A stretch of DNA of 30,328 nt from a virus. Below the pieces are notes generated by a model that saw nothing but the letters and a program-made list of their open reading frames with translations, was not told the DNA's origin and did no database searches. Below are positions 28,814 to 30,328 of this stretch, piece after piece (positions within the stretch are counted from its first letter, which is position 1; every line of letters begins with the position of its first letter). The stretch covers positions 1 through 30,328 of the IMG/VR virus record IMGVR_UViG_3300019377_000004. One strand, written 5' to 3'. The position numbers and the translations under genes were made by a program.

Positions 28814-29007
28814 CAGCGTCCGAGTAGGCCAGTCGCCCGCACGCCGAGCGACTCGTCGCCATCGCGCATCGGTTTGCCGGACAGGTGGCGCCAGCAGCGC
28901 TTCAGGTGCTCGCGGAAAATGCGCTCGCCGTCCTTACGCTTCCAGCCCGGCACCGTGTCGCGCCAGCCGCAATATCCGCAGTTGAATGTGATGTCGTCGT
29001 TCTCCAT
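28813..29007 (-). CDS. Small zinc-finger protein before TerL
   Basis: The 64-aa protein starts at ATG 29007 with an AAAGGA site. It reads MENDDITFNCGYCGWRDTVP, then a basic helix KRKDGERIFREHLKRCWRH. The spacing C10..C13....H32....C36 would bind one zinc in a C2HC finger. It is tied to TerL by TGATG, in the usual place of a terminase small subunit, but it is far too short for one and lacks a helix-turn-helix. It could assist terminase or DNA recognition. No named family was recognised. Confidence 0.7.
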   Translation of the reverse strand: MENDDITFNCGYCGWRDTVPGWKRKDGERIFREHLKRCWRHLSGKPMRDGDESLGVRATGLLGR

Positions 29008-29029
29008 CGCTGTCCTTTCGGCCGCAAAA

Positions 29030-29081
29030 GCAAAGGGCCGCCCGCACCGCCTCCGAAGAGGCAATTGCGAACGGCCCTTGC
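29030..29081 (-). terminator. Three-tier hairpin, possible terminator or packaging-site structure
   Basis: On the minus strand GCAAGGGCCG pairs with CGGCCC(T)TTGC at the base (29030-29040 with 29072-29081, one bulge). A 4-bp CGCA/TGCG middle helix (29043-29046, 29066-29069) follows, and a 5-bp GCCTC-TTCG-GAGGC top with a UUCG tetraloop (29049-29062). T-rich TTTGCTTTT follows at the base. This could terminate transcripts from the right-hand genes, upstream of the packaging operon. A cos/pac role is a second possibility. Confidence 0.5.
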
Positions 29082-29175
29082 TCGCGGCTCGTGTCGTGCG
29101 CCAGGCGTGAGCCTGATGCCGTCTAGCCCGGGGGGATCAGGCCCAGGCGAGGCGCACGGTCGATCTGGGTTTACT
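29082..29175. other. Gap with second inverted repeat
   Basis: Between the hairpin and the next gene lies GCCTGAT (29111-29117) facing ATCAGGC (29136-29142), a perfect 7-bp stem with an 18-base loop. I see no coding frame with a start site. Together with the neighbouring hairpin the whole 168-bp gap (29008-29175) is highly structured and may be a transcription boundary or packaging signal. Confidence 0.35.
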
Positions 29176-29571
29176 TCATCGATATCTCTCGTGTGACGCC
29201 ATCAGTCGGCGCAGTTCCGCAAGCGCCTCTTGATCATTGTCGAACTGATACAGAAGCTCCCGCGCCTTTCCCCATGGCAGCATGCTATGCACGCAATCGC
29301 TATGGCCCTGGCAATCGTCCGACGCATCGATGATTGCGCGAATCACATCAACAGACCGCCGCGCGGCCGCGACCAGCGCGGGGATGTTCTCACGCGTGTG
29401 CGTGATGAAGACGGCTGCCGCGTTCGGAACGTCGTGCGCGACGACACGCAAGTCAGGACCGATGATGTCGCACTCGCTCTCGTTACCGGATGACGCGGTC
29501 GCTAGCTCCCACGGCCCCTCAGGCGCGTTCGCCGCGATGTCATCGATCGCCTTCAGTTCGTCCTCGGTCAT
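29176..29571 (-). CDS. Ead/Ea22-like small phage protein
   Basis: The 131-aa protein has the pattern of the Ead/Ea22-type family: MTEDELKAIDDIAANAPEGP then W (APEGPWE), PNAAAVFITHTRENIPALVA, then AARRSVDVIRAIID. In that family 'ATPGPW...DA.FIA.aR..vPaLl..i' is standard. The function is unknown, and it is usually encoded in early regions of temperate phages. It starts at ATG 29571, overlapping the gene upstream by ATGA. The C-terminus is helical and charged. It ends the right-hand gene run before the structured gap. Confidence 0.7.
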   Translation of the reverse strand: MTEDELKAIDDIAANAPEGPWELATASSGNESECDIIGPDLRVVAHDVPNAAAVFITHTRENIPALVAAARRSVDVIRAIIDASDDCQGHSDCVHSMLPWGKARELLYQFDNDQEALAELRRLMASHERYR

Positions 29572-29801
29572 CGCAACTCCAGCTTCACTTCGTCGAGCGC
29601 CGCCGTAACCACGGACTCCGGCACCCAGCGCGCCGCGAGGTCCAGGCCGTGGCGCACGAGGCGCAGTTCTGCGTCGATCACGCTCTCGCCAGACGCCTCG
29701 ATGACGAGGCGCACGGCGCCGGCGACAGCGATGTCGGAGTAGACCATTGGCGCCGTCACCTCGCGCGCACGCGGAGACTCGAATTGTCTAATGTCGCTCA
29801 T
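29568..29801 (-). CDS. Small hypothetical phage protein
   Basis: The 77-aa protein starts at ATG 29801 (MSDIRQFESPRAREVTAPMV), overlapping the previous stop (ATGA) and the next start (ATGA). It has beta-like stretches (SDIAVAGAVRLVIEASGESV) and a helical end (PESVVTAALDEVKLEL). There is no membrane or signal segment and no motif I recognise. Co-expression with its neighbours is clear from the overlaps. Confidence 0.55.
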   Translation of the reverse strand: MSDIRQFESPRAREVTAPMVYSDIAVAGAVRLVIEASGESVIDAELRLVRHGLDLAARWVPESVVTAALDEVKLELR

Positions 29802-30016
29802 CGCAGCTCCAGAATCGTGTCGCCGTCGTCGCGGCGAGGCGACTTGCCACCGCCAGCCGTGCCGCCGTACAGCGGAAACGGCGTGGCCAACGGACGCCCG
29901 GCCACCGACGTAATCCATGCCGTCGGCCGCAGCGGCACCGCAGCCACAGGAACCGGCGCCACGCGCGAAGCCGCCAGCGCTGCGAGCGTGCCCAGGAAGT
30001 TACGACGGGTTAGCAT
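29798..30016 (-). CDS. Tat-signal mini-protein with terminase-like Walker A stretch
   Basis: The 72-aa protein opens MLTRRNFLGTLAALAASRVA, a twin-arginine signal (TRRNFLG). After cleavage it would carry a chain that includes ATPFPLYGGTAGGGKSPRRD. That segment matches the TerL P-loop region (VAPYPLYGGSKGCGKSK) in the same order, PLYGG..G.GKS. The DNA shows a shared 15-base run (GCCGCCGTACAGCGG on the plus strand). It may be a degenerate fragment of a terminase gene fused behind a signal, or a chance match. It overlaps both neighbours (ATGA; 7 bases). Real expression is supported by these overlaps, function is not. Confidence 0.55.
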   Translation of the reverse strand: MLTRRNFLGTLAALAASRVAPVPVAAVPLRPTAWITSVAGRPLATPFPLYGGTAGGGKSPRRDDGDTILELR

Positions 30017-30186
30017 CGGTCTATCGCCTTCTTGAACTCCGCAGGCGCAGCCCGCGTAATGACGTGCTGGGCCATCGTCTGTTTCTGGCTGTCGTCCATG
30101 CGGCCCCAGATCGGAAAGCCCCAGGCTGTCACTTCGCCCATACCGAACGACTCCTGCCCATCAGAGGCACGGCTGAAGGAAGTCAT
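30010..30186 (-). CDS. Small hypothetical protein
   Basis: The 58-aa product, from ATG 30186, reads MTSFSRASDGQESFGMGEVT, then AWGFPIWGRMDDSQKQTMAQ and VITRAAPAEFKKAIDRC. The C-terminal half is a helix. The open frame extends upstream, but the region above overlaps the preceding gene. The end overlaps the Tat-signal gene by 7 bases. No domain was recognised. The start is uncertain. Confidence 0.5.
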   Translation of the reverse strand: MTSFSRASDGQESFGMGEVTAWGFPIWGRMDDSQKQTMAQHVITRAAPAEFKKAIDRC

Positions 30187-30280
30187 GCGCCGCAGGCTTC
30201 TCTGTAATACCGAGGGACACGAAGACGTGTCGCCCGCCTCCACAGCCCGCCGGGATGTCCACCGCCTCAAATGGCTTCAT
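30161..30280 (-). CDS. 39-aa hypothetical protein
   Basis: ATG 30280 follows a GAGGAG site at good spacing. It encodes MKPFEAVDIPAGCGGGRHVF, then VSLGITEKPAAHDFLQPCL. It overlaps the next gene by 26 bases and the partial gene upstream by ATGA. The frame is open to the window edge, so a longer form is possible. Function is unknown. Confidence 0.5.
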   Translation of the reverse strand: MKPFEAVDIPAGCGGGRHVFVSLGITEKPAAHDFLQPCL

Positions 30281-30328
30281 TCGCTGCTCCTCGCCATAGG
30301 CCCACCCCGTAAAATTTCCGCGATGCTC
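30277..30328 (-). CDS. C-terminal end of a gene cut by the window edge
   Basis: The frame SIAEILRGGPMARSSE ends in a TGA that overlaps the next ATG as ATGA. Only 16 residues are visible, with no known motif. It fits the overlap pattern of this operon, so the frame is likely real, but the identity is unknown. Confidence 0.4.
   Translation of the reverse strand, partial: SIAEILRGGPMARSSE

Noticed and set aside
27308-29110. 600-codon plus-strand frame opposite TerL
   Set aside because: It is antisense to the ATPase/nuclease motifs and has no recognisable domain or start signal.

Overview
The window is part of a temperate, short-tailed (podovirus-like) bacteriophage genome. It carries a divergent repressor pair, a tyrosine integrase beside a 48-bp tRNA-Lys 3' fragment (attachment site), and one long late operon on the minus strand. 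That operon holds a terminase large subunit, a large P22-type portal, scaffold, major capsid protein, head-tail adaptor, gp10-like nozzle, four or five glycine/proline-rich or coiled-coil internal virion proteins, tail fibres and a lysis cassette. I see no tape-measure, tail-tube or sheath gene. Phage genes lie on both sides of the partial tRNA, so this looks like attP of a free or circular phage rather than a chromosomal prophage end. The DNA is GC-rich. The host cannot be named from sequence alone; it should carry a tRNA-Lys(UUU) ending GCGGCCCACCA.

Layout. 1-137: start of a leftward XRE repressor and a control region with a perfect 17-bp palindrome. 174-2745 (plus): second XRE regulator, a small exported-type protein, a two-helix membrane protein and the integrase. 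2748-2795: tRNA-Lys fragment. 2860-6774 (minus): DUF1353, holin-like, membrane-anchored coiled coil, a large modular secreted or tail protein, an Ig-like protein, an M15-type endolysin and small tail proteins. 6813-7337 (plus): an antisense HNH homing endonuclease. 7318-15258 (minus): fibres and internal virion proteins. 15274-15955 (plus): a self-contained moron with a sigma70-type promoter, an overlapping dyad operator, a ribbon-helix-helix regulator and a secreted protein. 15976-23026 (minus): tail fibre, nozzle, adaptor, YkgJ-like Cys-cluster protein, capsid accessory proteins, MCP and scaffold. 23040-23079: a likely late promoter with two dyads. 23097-25234 (minus): a cluster of zinc-binding proteins including a tandemly duplicated 40-55 aa zinc ribbon. 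25251-29007 (minus): portal, TerL and a zinc-finger protein. 29030-29081: a three-tier hairpin. 29176-30328 (minus): small early-type genes, including a Tat-signal ORF that carries a terminase-like Walker A stretch.

Most minus-strand genes are joined by ATGA/GTGA/TGATG overlaps and have Shine-Dalgarno sites, as expected of a translationally coupled late operon read right to left from packaging to capsid, tail and lysis. In contrast, the three independently promoted regulatory or mobile genes (leftward repressor, HNH endonuclease, RHH regulator) have -10-like boxes only 5-12 nt from their start codons and no visible ribosome binding site, which suggests leaderless mRNAs. No gene-free stretch exceeds 170 bases. 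Names rest on motif recognition by eye; no database search was run.
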